The position numbers were made by a program, and so were the translations under genes. A stretch of 40,123 nucleotides of DNA from Deltaproteobacteria bacterium. GTDB taxonomy: Bacteria > Desulfobacterota > Binatia > Binatales > Binataceae. Positions within the stretch are counted from its first letter, which is position 1. Each line of letters opens with the position of its first letter. Below are positions 1 to 9,062 of this stretch, in pieces. Under the pieces are notes generated by a model. That model saw nothing but the letters and a program-made list of their open reading frames with translations, did no database searches and had not been told where the DNA came from. The stretch lies in NCBI GenBank assembly GCA_019237115.1, contig JAFAHS010000065.1, positions 1 through 40,123 on the forward strand. The letters are read 5' to 3'.

Positions 1-2
1 TT

Positions 3-2327
3 TCCTCTTCTCAGGGTAAGACGACCGCCTATCTGCCGCTGATCGAGCTGCTTCACGAGTATTTTGCAATCGAGCCTGATGATGAGCCTTGGCAGCGGCG
101 TGAGAAGGTCGCCGGCAAGGTTACGATGCTCGATCGAAGCCTCGAGGGGACCCTCCCGCATTTGTTTGGACTGCTCGGCATCGTCGAGGGCACCGATCCG
201 CTCGCGGGCACGGATCAGCAGATCAGACGGCGGCGCACGCAGGACGCGGTCAAACGCATTCTCCTGCGTGAGAGCCTCAATCATCCGCTGATGCTGATCT
301 TTGAAGACCTGCACTTGATCGATGATGCGACCCAGGAGTTTTTGAATTTGCTCGCAGAGGGCATCGCCGGTGCATCCGTGCTGCTACTGGTCAACTACCG
401 ACCGGAGTACACGCACCAATGGAGTAGCAAGATGCACTACACGCACCTTCGCCTTGACCCGCTGGGCAAAGATAGTGCGGCCGAAATGCTGAGCGCCCGA
501 ATCGGCGATTCGCCGGACCTGGCTCCGGTCAAGCGTCTGATACTTGATCGCACCGAGGGTAATCCATTGTTCATCGAGGAGCTGGTCGAGGCGCTGTTCG
601 ACGAGGGCGTTCTGGTCAGAAACGGCGATGTCAAGGTCACCCGACCGCTAAGTCAGCTGAAGATACCGCCCATCGTACAGGCGATTCTGGCCTCGCGTAT
701 CGACCGCCTCCCTCCCCATCTGAAGGAGCTGCTACAGACGCTGGCGGTTATGGGCTCACAGTTCCCACTCGCACTGGTCCGTCAGGTTGTCCAGCTGCCG
801 GCCGACCGGCCTGATTCGCCGCTCGACATTCTGCAGGCGGGCGAGTTCATCTACGAGCGACCGGCGAGGGGCGACGTCGAATACACCTTCAAGCACGCCT
901 TGACCCACGATGCGGCCTACAATTCGCTGCTGACCGAGCGCCGCAAACCGTTGCACGAACGAACCGCCCGCGCCATCGAGGTGGTTTACCACGAGCGGCT
1001 GGATGATCACTACGCCGACCTTGCCTATCACTATCGTTCGAGCGACAACTCGGCGAAAGCGGTCATGTACCTGGGCCTCGCCGGCGAAAGCGCGATAGAT
1101 CGCGGTTCCTACTCTCAGGCGCTGGAAAACGTGGAGGCGGCCCTCCGGTTGATCGAACGGCTTCCCAAAGGCGAGGAGCGGCTACGAGCCGAACTCGGAG
1201 TACGCCTAATGGAAGGGAGGACTGCGACGGTTCTTCACGGGATAAGTTCGGAACAACGTCTGCAGGCCCTCCAAAGGGTGTGTGAACTGAGCGAGCAACT
1301 CGGCGATGATTCCCGCCTGCTCGTTGGGCTCGCCAATGTCGGGGGGGTATACGCGGCGCGCTCGGAGACAAGGCACGCCCAAGAGGTTCTAAACCGATAT
1401 CTCGGCCGCGCCGAGCCGCACCTGGACCGAGAGATGCTTGCATACGTTAGGCACCTAGTGGGGTGGTGCGCGTACGGATCGGGTGAACTACTTAAGGCCT
1501 CTTCCCAAATCGCCGATTTGATGGCGGATGTGGTCTCTGCGCGTCGGCGAGGTGCACCTGGAGTTGTCGTCGACCCGTGGGTCCTCGCCCCCGCGATATT
1601 GGGTTTGATCGAAGTTGTACTGGGTCGACCCGACGAGGCGATCAAGTTCAGTGAAGAGGCGCTACGCCGCGCCCGCCAGCTCAATCAGCCATACATGCTT
1701 GCCCAGACGCTCTGGAATGCTGCCGTCCTGCGCTACCATCTTCGCGATCCCGCCGCAACTCGCGAGCTGGCGCAGGCGATGATCACCCTGGCAGAGCAAT
1801 ATGGCTTCCGTGAACTCCTGGCGCAGGGACACTTGCTCAGGGGATGGGCAATGAGCGAACTCGGTCAAACAGACCAAATGCCGGCCTATCCGGGCGCAGG
1901 TTCCTCCCCGACGATGACTTTGCATTTTCCGTCGGAGATGTTGCTCGAGCCTGCCTACGTGTGTACCGGCCGCTCGGGTCAAGCTTTGGAGTTGATCAGT
2001 AAAGCGTTTGCCAGGGTCGAAAGCACGGGGGCGTATCTCGGCGCGGCAGAGCTATATCGGTTCAAGGCCAGGGCGCTTCTTATGTGCGATCCTCCGGCGA
2101 ATGTCGAAGCGGAGACCTGCTTTCGCAAAGCCATCGAAATCGCAAAGGGCCAATCTGCGAAATGGTGGGAGCTGCGGGCGACGATCAGCCTCGCACGGCT
2201 TCTGCGGCACAACGAGCGCCGGGACGAGGCACGCACGATGCTCGCCGAAATCTACGACTGGTTCACCGAGGGGTTTGACACCACCGACCTGAAGGACGCT
2301 CGAGCGCTGCTCGACCAACTGAATTAG
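3..2327 (+). CDS. AAA ATPase/TPR signalling protein, cyclase-associated (5' partial)
   Basis: The reading frame is open from base 3, so the gene begins before the window and the ATG at 126 is internal. A Walker-B-like stretch (LMLIFEDLHLID) lies about 95-110 residues in. A winged-helix-like segment and then a long helical TPR-like region without catalytic motifs follow. The P-loop and any N-terminal class III cyclase domain would be off-window. The last residues (FTEGFDTTDLKDARALLDQL) nearly repeat the end of the 12861-16169 cyclase (FTEGFDTADLKDAHALLDEL), so the two are paralogues. Such proteins join a cyclase to a STAND-type ATPase and a TPR sensor and are thought to make cyclic nucleotide in response to bound ligands. 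The family assignment is firm, but the presence of a cyclase domain is inferred. An SDR gene follows 49 nt downstream on the same strand. Confidence 0.88.
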   Translation, partial: SSSQGKTTAYLPLIELLHEYFAIEPDDEPWQRREKVAGKVTMLDRSLEGTLPHLFGLLGIVEGTDPLAGTDQQIRRRRTQDAVKRILLRESLNHPLMLIFEDLHLIDDATQEFLNLLAEGIAGASVLLLVNYRPEYTHQWSSKMHYTHLRLDPLGKDSAAEMLSARIGDSPDLAPVKRLILDRTEGNPLFIEELVEALFDEGVLVRNGDVKVTRPLSQLKIPPIVQAILASRIDRLPPHLKELLQTLAVMGSQFPLALVRQVVQLPADRPDSPLDILQAGEFIYERPARGDVEYTFKHALTHDAAYNSLLTERRKPLHERTARAIEVVYHERLDDHYADLAYHYRSSDNSAKAVMYLGLAGESAIDRGSYSQALENVEAALRLIERLPKGEERLRAELGVRLMEGRTATVLHGISSEQRLQALQRVCELSEQLGDDSRLLVGLANVGGVYAARSETRHAQEVLNRYLGRAEPHLDREMLAYVRHLVGWCAYGSGELLKASSQIADLMADVVSARRRGAPGVVVDPWVLAPAILGLIEVVLGRPDEAIKFSEEALRRARQLNQPYMLAQTLWNAAVLRYHLRDPAATRELAQAMITLAEQYGFRELLAQGHLLRGWAMSELGQTDQMPAYPGAGSSPTMTLHFPSEMLLEPAYVCTGRSGQALELISKAFARVESTGAYLGAAELYRFKARALLMCDPPANVEAETCFRKAIEIAKGQSAKWWELRATISLARLLRHNERRDEARTMLAEIYDWFTEGFDTTDLKDARALLDQLN

Positions 2328-2376
2328 TAGCAATATCGAAACCTGATCTGCACCCAGTGCTCGTGGAGAGAAGATC

Positions 2377-3144
2377 ATGAGTGACGAACTTTCCGGCAAA
2401 GTGGCGATCGTGACCGGTGGGGCGTCGGGAATCGGGCGTGCGACGGTTGCGGCACTACTCGGGGCTGGCGCTACGGTGGCGGCGCTGGACCGGGAGGAGG
2501 GCGGCGTTGGCGAGGTGGTCGCGGAGGGGGCGAAGACCGGCGGCACTGCCTTCGCGGTGGTCGCTGATCTGGCCGACACCGAGCGGATCCCGGATGTCGT
2601 CGCCCGTGTGCTTCAGCGCTGCGCCCGAATCGACATCCTGGTCAACTGTGCTGGCGTCGCAGGAAGGGGCCAGACCTTGCTCGAGCTCGACCAGCAGGAC
2701 TGGGATCTGGTCCATACCGTCAACCTGAAGGCGCCCGTACTTCTGATGAAACACGTCGCGCGGCACATGATTGAACGCGGTGGTGGCGGTCGGATTGTTA
2801 ACATCAGCTCCAGCTCGGCATTTCGCGCGCGCAATTCCCCGATGGCCTATGCTACTTCGAAGGCTGCACTGGTCCAGTTGACCCGCTGTGCGGCTGCGGA
2901 GCTGGGGCGCTATGACATCAATGTCAATGCGGTCGCGCCCGGTATCACGAAGACCGGGATGACACGGGCGTTTGGTGGCGATGAGGCGCTCCAGCGCATC
3001 GCCTCGAGCGGGCCACTAGAAAATCTCTTCCATCGTGTTTCGCAGCCGGAAGACGTCGCGGCCGCGATCTTGTTTCTCTGCCTTCCCGCGAGCAGGCAGA
3101 TCTCGGGCCAGACCATCCACACCAGCGCGGGCGCGGTTGTCTGA
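2377..3144 (+). CDS. SDR family NAD(P)-dependent oxidoreductase
   Basis: This is a classical short-chain dehydrogenase of 255 residues, the usual length. The cofactor-binding TGGASGIG is at 13-20, the NCAG variant of NNAG at 90-93, the catalytic Ser cluster at 144-147 and YATSK (Tyr158, Lys162) supplies the active site. NAVAPG near 184-189 is also typical. An acidic residue after beta-2 (ALDRE, near 37) suggests NAD over NADP. The ATG follows GGAGAGAAGATC, a good ribosome-binding site. It lies 49 nt after the cyclase-like gene and may be cotranscribed with it. The substrate is not predictable; FabG-like acyl reductase or secondary alcohol dehydrogenase are both possible. Confidence 0.93.
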   Translation: MSDELSGKVAIVTGGASGIGRATVAALLGAGATVAALDREEGGVGEVVAEGAKTGGTAFAVVADLADTERIPDVVARVLQRCARIDILVNCAGVAGRGQTLLELDQQDWDLVHTVNLKAPVLLMKHVARHMIERGGGGRIVNISSSSAFRARNSPMAYATSKAALVQLTRCAAAELGRYDINVNAVAPGITKTGMTRAFGGDEALQRIASSGPLENLFHRVSQPEDVAAAILFLCLPASRQISGQTIHTSAGAVV

Positions 3145-3913
3145 CGGTCGGGGTGCTCCGAGAACTTGGTTCCCGTCATACGCGACCACCCGGGTGTCGC
3201 GCCACGCCGGCGTGGTCGGGTCTCACGGACTAACGAACTTCCATTGGTTGCGGATTGACTGTCGAAACGGAGCTGAACACGATGGTGCAATCGGAGTTGA
3301 TAGGCGGCCACAACAGACTCTCTGCCTCGGTATCCGTTCAAATCAGAGGTTGAGCTCCAGCGCTCAATCATCTTCTACGGAGGTGGTGGGATCAGACTCC
3401 GCCCAGTGCTTTTGTCGGTCGGGCGCAGGTGCTCACGGACCGTGTGCAATCCCTATCCCCCGGTAACGCGGAGGTTGGACTAGGTGATGTCGTGACCACC
3501 CTTGGGTGAGCCGCAAAGCTGAAGTCGTGCTTGCCTGCGGCTGCAATGCGGCGCATGCAGTCCAGCCATTCCGTATCGTCCGACCCGAGTCAAAATCCAG
3601 GGAAATCAACGATCCTGTAAACTATGACCTCGGCATCGCCCTTGCTCATGGATCTCGCAATCGTTATCGGCGAGCGGGCTGCATCTTTCCTGCTGAGAGC
3701 CGGAGCCGGCCATCACCGTAGCGACTGCTTTTGAACTGCTCGTGGCGGCCGCGGTGGATTGAACGGCAATCCATCCAAACAAGCCGAGAATCGATGGCGC
3801 CCGTTAGGCCAATTCACGAGCTGCCACGGGCCAACACGATCGAGGGAAAAGGGCACTGTCGGCCCGCGCGCTGTGTATCCGGATTCGGGCGGAGACTGCC
3901 AAAAGGAAGAGGG
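3145..3913. other. Gene-poor stretch, 769 nt
   Basis: I see no convincing gene on either strand. Open frames here give low-complexity Arg/Ser-rich products without good start sites. A 14-bp palindrome, CCACGCC/GGCGTGG, sits at 3202-3215, soon after the SDR stop. The open frame of the downstream oxidase extends upstream to 3731, but I treat that part as untranslated leader. Confidence 0.5.
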
Positions 3914-5791
3914 ATGAAGAGAAGAACCTTCTTGAAGGCCACCGGAGCGGCGGCGCTCCTTACCCTGGTGCCGCGAGGGCTGAGGGCGGCAGCCCCAACG
4001 GTAAGCCGATGTCGTCCGAGCGACGCCGCATGGCCATCAAAGTCGGCGTGGAAGCAACTCAACGAAGCGGTCGATGGAAATCTAATCTCGGTCGATTTTC
4101 CGCTCTCCATACTTAAGAACAATCCGGACAGCAACGCCGCGAAGCTCCTTCTGAAGGATCTCAAAAATCCCTATTACATCGGCGATCAGCCGGGGCTCAC
4201 GGAGAGCCTGGGATGGGTCGACGCGTGGACCACTGAACCAAGCGTTTACGCGGTCGCAGCGAGAAATGCTCAGGACATTGCGACGGCAGTGAACTTCGCC
4301 CGCGAAAACAACTTGCGGCTGGTCGTGAAGGGCGGCGGCCATAGTTTCCAGGGCACCTCCAATGCGCCCGACTCGCTGCTCATCTGGACCCGGCACATGC
4401 ACGATATCGAGATGCATACCGGGTTCGTTCCGCAGGGGTGCGAGCGCACTTTGCAACCGCAGCCAGCCGTGACCGTTGGCGCTGGCACGATCGGAATGCA
4501 GGCATACCAGGCGGTCACGACCCACGGCGGGAAGTATGTCCAGGGCGGCGGCTGCACGACCGTCTGCCTCGGGGGTCTGGTGCAAAGTGGCGGCTTTGGA
4601 AGTTTCTCCAAGCACTACGGTACGGCCGCGGGAGGCCTTCTAGAGGCCGAAGTAGTCACCGCCGACGGTCAGATTCGTGTAGCCAATGCGTGCACCAACC
4701 CCGATCTGTTCTGGGCGCTCAAGGGCGGCGGAGGCGGCACCTTCGGCGTGGTGAGTAAGATGACCTTGAAGGTCCACGATCTTCCCGAGTACTTCTGTCC
4801 CGTCACCTTCACCATCAAGGCAGCGTCTGATGACGACTATCGTCGCCTGATTCGCGAGTTCGTGGGTTTTTATAAAGAGCATCTCTTCAACGACCGTTGG
4901 GGTGAGCAGGTCCACGTGGGGCCTGACAACCGGCTCGGGATCAGAATGATGTCCTTCGGCCTGGACTCCGGGCAAACGAAAGCCATCTGGCAGCCCTTTT
5001 TCGACCGGGTCGCGCGTTCTTCTCACGCGTACTCGCAGGCAGGCCGGGTGGACATCGGAAGCATACCGGCGCGCCACTACTGGGACGCGCAATGGTGGAA
5101 AGAGCATTGGCCGGAAATCGTTTTCCCTCGTGATGGCCTTCTGCATGGACTACTTGACGACGTCCTCCTGCACGTGATGTCGGAGCCGTCTTTCAAGTTC
5201 GATGATCGGCCGGGGGCGGGGCCCAACAATGCGTGGTGGAAGGGAGATGGGGATCAGGTCGCCTGGTTCATTGGAGGTCTCGAGTCGTTGTGGTTGCCGG
5301 CATTGCTACTGGAGAGCGACGCACAGCAGCAGAACCTCGCCGACGCGTTGTTCGCCGCCTCTAGGCATTGGCGTGTCGAACTGCACTTGAGCAAGGGATT
5401 CGCGGGTGCACCACCCGACGCAATCGCCCGGGCCAGGGACACCGCAACCAATCCGGCCGTGCTGACCGCGTTCGCTCTGGCGATCTCGGGCGGGGGCGGC
5501 GGACCCGCGTATCCGGGAATTCCGGGACATGAGCCGTCGGTCGCGGAGGGCCGGATGGCTGCCCAGCGCATTCACCAATGCATGGATCAACTCCGGGCCG
5601 TTGCAGGGCACAACGGCGCATACGTGAGCGAGAGCAATTATTTCGAGCAAAACTTTCAGCAAGCGTACTGGGGCTGCAACTACTCGCGTCTGGCTGAAAT
5701 CAAAAGAAAGTACGATCCCGACGGGCTGTTCTTCGTCCATAACGGGGTCGGCTCGGAGGAATGGAGTACCGACGGCTTCACCAAGCTCTGA
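3914..5791 (+). CDS. Tat-exported FAD-binding oxidase, berberine-bridge (BBE/PCMH) family
   Basis: This is a 625-residue flavoprotein oxidase. The chosen ATG at 3914 follows AAAAGGAAGAGGG and opens a twin-arginine signal (MKRRTFLK, then a hydrophobic run to about residue 27), so the enzyme should be folded and flavinylated before export. The FAD-binding PCMH domain follows. GGGHS at 140-144 gives the His143 linkage, and GGGCTTVCLGG places Cys214 where BBE enzymes carry the second covalent flavin bond. A glycine-rich KGGGGGTFGVV segment lies further on. The C-terminal BBE motif (NYFEQNF, then YWGCNYSRL and KRKYDPDGLF) is intact. Family members oxidise alcohols, sugars or alkaloid-like substrates with O2, making H2O2. 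The substrate is unknown. The gene appears to be a single transcription unit. Confidence 0.93.
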   Translation: MKRRTFLKATGAAALLTLVPRGLRAAAPTVSRCRPSDAAWPSKSAWKQLNEAVDGNLISVDFPLSILKNNPDSNAAKLLLKDLKNPYYIGDQPGLTESLGWVDAWTTEPSVYAVAARNAQDIATAVNFARENNLRLVVKGGGHSFQGTSNAPDSLLIWTRHMHDIEMHTGFVPQGCERTLQPQPAVTVGAGTIGMQAYQAVTTHGGKYVQGGGCTTVCLGGLVQSGGFGSFSKHYGTAAGGLLEAEVVTADGQIRVANACTNPDLFWALKGGGGGTFGVVSKMTLKVHDLPEYFCPVTFTIKAASDDDYRRLIREFVGFYKEHLFNDRWGEQVHVGPDNRLGIRMMSFGLDSGQTKAIWQPFFDRVARSSHAYSQAGRVDIGSIPARHYWDAQWWKEHWPEIVFPRDGLLHGLLDDVLLHVMSEPSFKFDDRPGAGPNNAWWKGDGDQVAWFIGGLESLWLPALLLESDAQQQNLADALFAASRHWRVELHLSKGFAGAPPDAIARARDTATNPAVLTAFALAISGGGGGPAYPGIPGHEPSVAEGRMAAQRIHQCMDQLRAVAGHNGAYVSESNYFEQNFQQAYWGCNYSRLAEIKRKYDPDGLFFVHNGVGSEEWSTDGFTKL

Positions 5792-6202
5792 TCAGCTCTA
5801 ACCGTGAGCTATGTTGACGCAGAGCGATCCGGTTGTCCCTGCGCCGGGCGTTAGGATCAGCGGCAAGCGCGCCCCGCAATCGAAGAGTTCGACGCCGCGA
5901 CCGAGATCATCTACCGCTCGCACGGAGCAATGCCCGGGTTATCGAATACGTAACGGCTGCAAGAAGCGCGCAGATGTTCGAGGTGGGCTTTGCCGAAGCA
6001 AAGCTCGTTGCTCATATATTCGCTCGACGAGGTTGAGCTGGCCGGTGGGGCGGAAACGTCGTGACTTCTTTGAGCCGAGGTTTAAGCGCAGGTCGCTCGG
6101 ACCGATAGAAATCTCTCGAAATCTCGGTTGCGCTATGGCGGGCCGAAGAGGATAGGGCCCGTCGGGTGCTTGGCCCGGGTCATACAATCGCGGAGGTGCA
6201 GC
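5792..6202. other. Gene-poor stretch, 411 nt
   Basis: No recognisable gene. Several short frames run through it (5811-6155, 5833-6036). One frame near 5878-5950 reads IEEFDAATEIIYRSHG with natural-looking composition before a stop, which could be a scrap of a lost gene, but I cannot assign it. The last bases carry the GGAGG ribosome-binding site of the next gene. Confidence 0.4.
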
Positions 6203-6508
6203 ATGGCAACCGTGACCGAGGTGCTCAGAGTCCAACCGGCCCCTGGAAGGTTTGCGCAGTGCCTAGAACTCGGAAAGAAGTTCAAAAAGCTTCGGGAACG
6301 ACACGGGGCTAAGGAGCGACTATTCAGAACAGCGACCGGAACACTCATCGTGGTCATCGAGACCTCCGGCTGGAAGCAATTTGGTGAAGTTTCGGCAGGA
6401 ATGGCAAGCGACCAGGCGGCGCGAGATCTCTTTGCCAGCTTCGAAAATGATCCCAATCCAGTCGGAACGATTTTAAGCGTAGAAATAGTGGAAGAAATCG
6501 AAGTATAA
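6203..6508 (+). CDS. Small hypothetical protein, possible dimeric alpha/beta-barrel fold
   Basis: A 101-residue protein starting at the ATG preceded by CGGAGGTGCAGC; an upstream in-frame start at 6128 lacks such a site. There is no signal peptide or membrane segment. The order of elements is beta (TEVLRVQPAPGR), helix (LGKKFKKLRERHGA), beta (TGTLIVVIET), helix (QAARDLFASFENDP), beta (ILSVEIVEEIEV). This pattern, with PGR and RHGA, resembles small ferredoxin-like dimeric-barrel proteins (NIPSNAP/ABM-like), but I recognise no specific family. It lies 81 nt before the L,D-transpeptidase. Function unknown. Confidence 0.72.
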   Translation: MATVTEVLRVQPAPGRFAQCLELGKKFKKLRERHGAKERLFRTATGTLIVVIETSGWKQFGEVSAGMASDQAARDLFASFENDPNPVGTILSVEIVEEIEV

Positions 6509-6589
6509 GCGGACTCGCGGACCGAGCACTCGTCCTTGCGAAAATTTATAGTTCCCGAGATCGAAATTCGAGCCTCCCGAACGACACCG

Positions 6590-7564
6590 ATGAAATGGCA
6601 ACTCGCATTTGCATTCGTCCTGATTCTTGCCACGTCGCTCGGTGCAAGCGCGGCCGGCCATACCAAGGGCCGCGCTGTTCAGGAACTCACGCCCTCGTTC
6701 AAGAACGGTGATTACGTTTGGCATCCGGAGGTTTCGCCCGCAGGGCCGGTGGTGATCATCGTTAGTCTTCCCGCACAGAGAATGTATGTTTACCGTAATG
6801 GTGTCCGCATCGGTGTATCCACCGTCAGCACCGGAACCAAAGGGCATGCGACTCCGACGGGTATCTTCACTATTTTGCAGAAGAAGGTCACTCACGAATC
6901 GAACATCTACAAAGGAGCGCGGATGCCCCACATGCAAAGGTTGACGTGGACCGGCATTGCCTTCCACGCCGGCCACCTACCCGGTTATCCCGCATCACAT
7001 GGGTGTGTGCGCTTGCCGGTGGATTTCGCTGCAAAACTTTATAGCGTCACGGACAACGGTACGAGCGTAATCATTACCGACGACAAGTTTGCTCCGAGCG
7101 AAACGGCGGAGCCCGGCAGGTTGTTGTCGGGTAAGACGGGTGCGCCTTCCGCACCAGTACTGGCCAAGGGCCAGTTCGAGTGGCATCCCCAGGATGCTCC
7201 GACCGGCCCTGTGTCCATTGTATTGAGTACTTTGGACCAGGAGGCTTACGTCTACCGCAATGGCGTTGAGATCGGTCGGGCCGCCGTGTCCACCACCGGT
7301 TTGGGCCAGGGCCTAGGAAGCCACGTCTATTCAGCGCTCGACAAATTCGACTCGAATGGGCGCCCGGAATGGATCTCGACCGCGAGCTTCGGACGCGCAC
7401 CGGCGCCGGATGTCAAGGAAGTGGTTAATCGTGCGACCATGGCGCCGGAGTTCCTTGAACATGCGCGCGCGGCGGTTACGCCGGGGACAACTCTCGTTAT
7501 TACTGACCTGCGCGTTAGCAGCCGGAGCCGCAGCGGGCCTGGGGTCGATATTTTGACTGATTAG
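6590..7564 (+). CDS. L,D-transpeptidase (YkuD) with degenerate second repeat
   Basis: A 324-residue exported protein. I start at ATG 6590 because it opens a signal peptide (MKWQLAFAFVLILATS, cleavage near residues 20-23); a TTG at 6536 would add 18 residues before it. The YkuD domain spans about 40-165, with His126 and SHGCVRLP at 136-143 giving catalytic Cys139. These enzymes make 3-3 cross-links in peptidoglycan or attach proteins to it in the periplasm. Residues about 195-310 repeat the domain's start (GQFEWHP..GPVSIV..YVYRNGVEIG against GDYVWHP..GPVVII..YVYRNGVRIG) but have lost the HGC motif, so the second copy is probably structural or substrate-binding. Confidence 0.93.
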   Translation: MKWQLAFAFVLILATSLGASAAGHTKGRAVQELTPSFKNGDYVWHPEVSPAGPVVIIVSLPAQRMYVYRNGVRIGVSTVSTGTKGHATPTGIFTILQKKVTHESNIYKGARMPHMQRLTWTGIAFHAGHLPGYPASHGCVRLPVDFAAKLYSVTDNGTSVIITDDKFAPSETAEPGRLLSGKTGAPSAPVLAKGQFEWHPQDAPTGPVSIVLSTLDQEAYVYRNGVEIGRAAVSTTGLGQGLGSHVYSALDKFDSNGRPEWISTASFGRAPAPDVKEVVNRATMAPEFLEHARAAVTPGTTLVITDLRVSSRSRSGPGVDILTD

Positions 7565-8193
7565 TGAACGTCATTAACCGACCCGTACTCCATCCAGCCG
7601 ATGAGCTCGATAGTTATTCTATCGAGATTTTGAGAAAGGGTTTGACCACCCTGCAAAGAATCTTAGTGAACCGCTTGCCAGCCATCGAACTCAGGTGACG
7701 GCGCGAGACCGTCGAGCACTGGCTCGTTGCTGTCCTCGGGACAACGAAAAAACGAAAAAATGCATCTGTCAGCGCCAGACGTGCATTATGCTCAAGCTCG
7801 GTGCTCTCCGCGTGTCCGCTGCAGGGTGCGAAAGCGGGGCCGCACCCGACTCGAACACAGGTGACTATCGTCCCGGAATTGAACGCGACGTTTACAAATC
7901 TGCCACCCTCGCGATTGGCGGATGCAGGCCTCCGAGAACTCGGAACTTCCAAGTGTCTTGCGCGTATGCTGCGTTCACTTCAAACTCGAAGCGGATCGGC
8001 ATCACGGCGCTGGACAGGTCGGACACTGACCGCGAGGCATCACCGGAGATGGGCGCGCGATGACCAGCAAGGAGCGTCAGCAAGCCCCGGCCATCACGGC
8101 GCGTGGCGCAGGCCCGGCTGAAGGTGAGTGGTCGATGTCGAAGCGACACCGAGCAAACCTCAGGCGAGCCGACCGGAGAGGAACTGTCGCTGG
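7565..8193. other. Gene-poor stretch, 629 nt
   Basis: Apart from a hairpin just after the transpeptidase, I see no gene. Open frames on both strands (7614-7952 minus, 7695-8063 plus) give compositions unlike the neighbouring proteins and match nothing I know. A-rich patches (ACGAAAAAACGAAAAAATG near 7743-7761) stand out from the GC-rich background. Confidence 0.45.
7606..7626 (+). terminator. Possible terminator hairpin after L,D-transpeptidase
   Basis: CTCGATAG and CTATCGAG form a perfect 8-bp stem around a TTATT loop, 42 nt after the stop codon, followed by ATTTTG. The stem is short and AT-rich and the T run is brief, so intrinsic termination is plausible but weak. Confidence 0.4.
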
Positions 8194-8454
8194 ATGAGTA
8201 AACGGCGAATGAGAACGGGTGTAGCAGTGATCGCGATGTTTGCGGCTGGTCTATGCTCATATGCCTGCGACCTCCCTCAGATCTCCCCCAAAGCGCCCAC
8301 GCCATCTGGCCCTGTTTGCCAGGGGAGAGCTGGCTTTCCCTGTCAACACTGCGTCATACAATGTCCAATGGGAAGCGAAGCCGTTTGTACCGACGGGCAA
8401 TCGAACAGCGCCGGAACATATTGTGTTGCGCAGCCCACTTGCGCTTGTCACTGA
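8194..8454 (+). CDS. Small secreted cysteine-rich protein
   Basis: An 86-residue protein starting at the ATG 13 nt after GGAGAGG; a second ATG at 8209 would also keep the signal. The N-terminus is basic (MSKRRMR) and followed by a hydrophobic run (GVAVIAMFAAGL). Cleavage is likely just before or after Cys25. SYAC is a poor lipobox, so lipoprotein status is uncertain. The mature part is Pro/Gly-rich with eight further cysteines at 42, 50, 53, 57, 65, 77, 83 and 85, including CQHC and CAC, which suggests disulfides or metal binding. I recognise no family. It stands alone between two gene-poor stretches, so its reality rests on the signal peptide and the cysteine pattern. Confidence 0.5.
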   Translation: MSKRRMRTGVAVIAMFAAGLCSYACDLPQISPKAPTPSGPVCQGRAGFPCQHCVIQCPMGSEAVCTDGQSNSAGTYCVAQPTCACH

Positions 8455-9062
8455 CCTGTGTGGCTCGCCACACGGATCGAGCCGGGCGAGCCGATCGGTC
8501 AAGAATACCGCTGGTTGATTGAAGGGCGAAGGTTAGACGCCTGTTGCTATGGCGCTTATCTGAGGACTCTTCTCAGTGAGCGGGCGGCGCGACTTGCCTA
8601 ATCCGCTTCGCGAGTTGCCTTGCATGCCGCCGAGAGCGATTACCTGCCGAATCAACTCGCTCCCCAGTTCCCGTATCCGTATTCGTGCGCGAGCCTGCTT
8701 TGGGCATCTGCCAGTTGCATTTCCTCGTTGGCTGGCGCTTGGCCTCCCTACCCTCGGACGCCAGCGTCCGGAATCTATTTCTTTCGTATATTAAAGGGCC
8801 CGGCCTTCGAACCTCGACGCTGGTCTGCGTCATCAGATCCGGTGTGCGAAGAGGTCGATCATTGTGCTCCTGACAGAATGCTGTCAGGAGCAACGACTGA
8901 CTGGTCTGTCGCACGATGCTAGCATGTCCTCGTCGCAACTCCGACGGACGAGATAAGAGAAATCGCCGTGGTTATCGCGACAGGGCGCTGATTCGAGATT
9001 CTGCGGAAGGGAGGTGCGGCGGTTAAGCTCCCACTCCAAGGACCCCAAGAAGGAGAACACGA
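8455..9062. other. Gene-poor stretch, 608 nt
   Basis: No supportable gene. It contains the strong hairpin at 8865-8892 and ends with the AAGGAG ribosome-binding site of the VOC gene. Confidence 0.45.
8865..8892. repeat. Perfect 12-bp inverted repeat (hairpin)
   Basis: TGCTCCTGACAG and CTGTCAGGAGCA pair without mismatch around an AATG loop. No T tract follows on either strand, so it does not look like an ordinary intrinsic terminator. It may be an RNA hairpin, a REP-like unit or a protein-binding dyad. It lies about 170 nt before the VOC start. Confidence 0.75.

Noticed and set aside
5833..6036. Short plus-strand frames between oxidase and small protein
   Set aside because: Arg-rich, no ribosome-binding site, no family; one patch may be a gene scrap but cannot be assigned.
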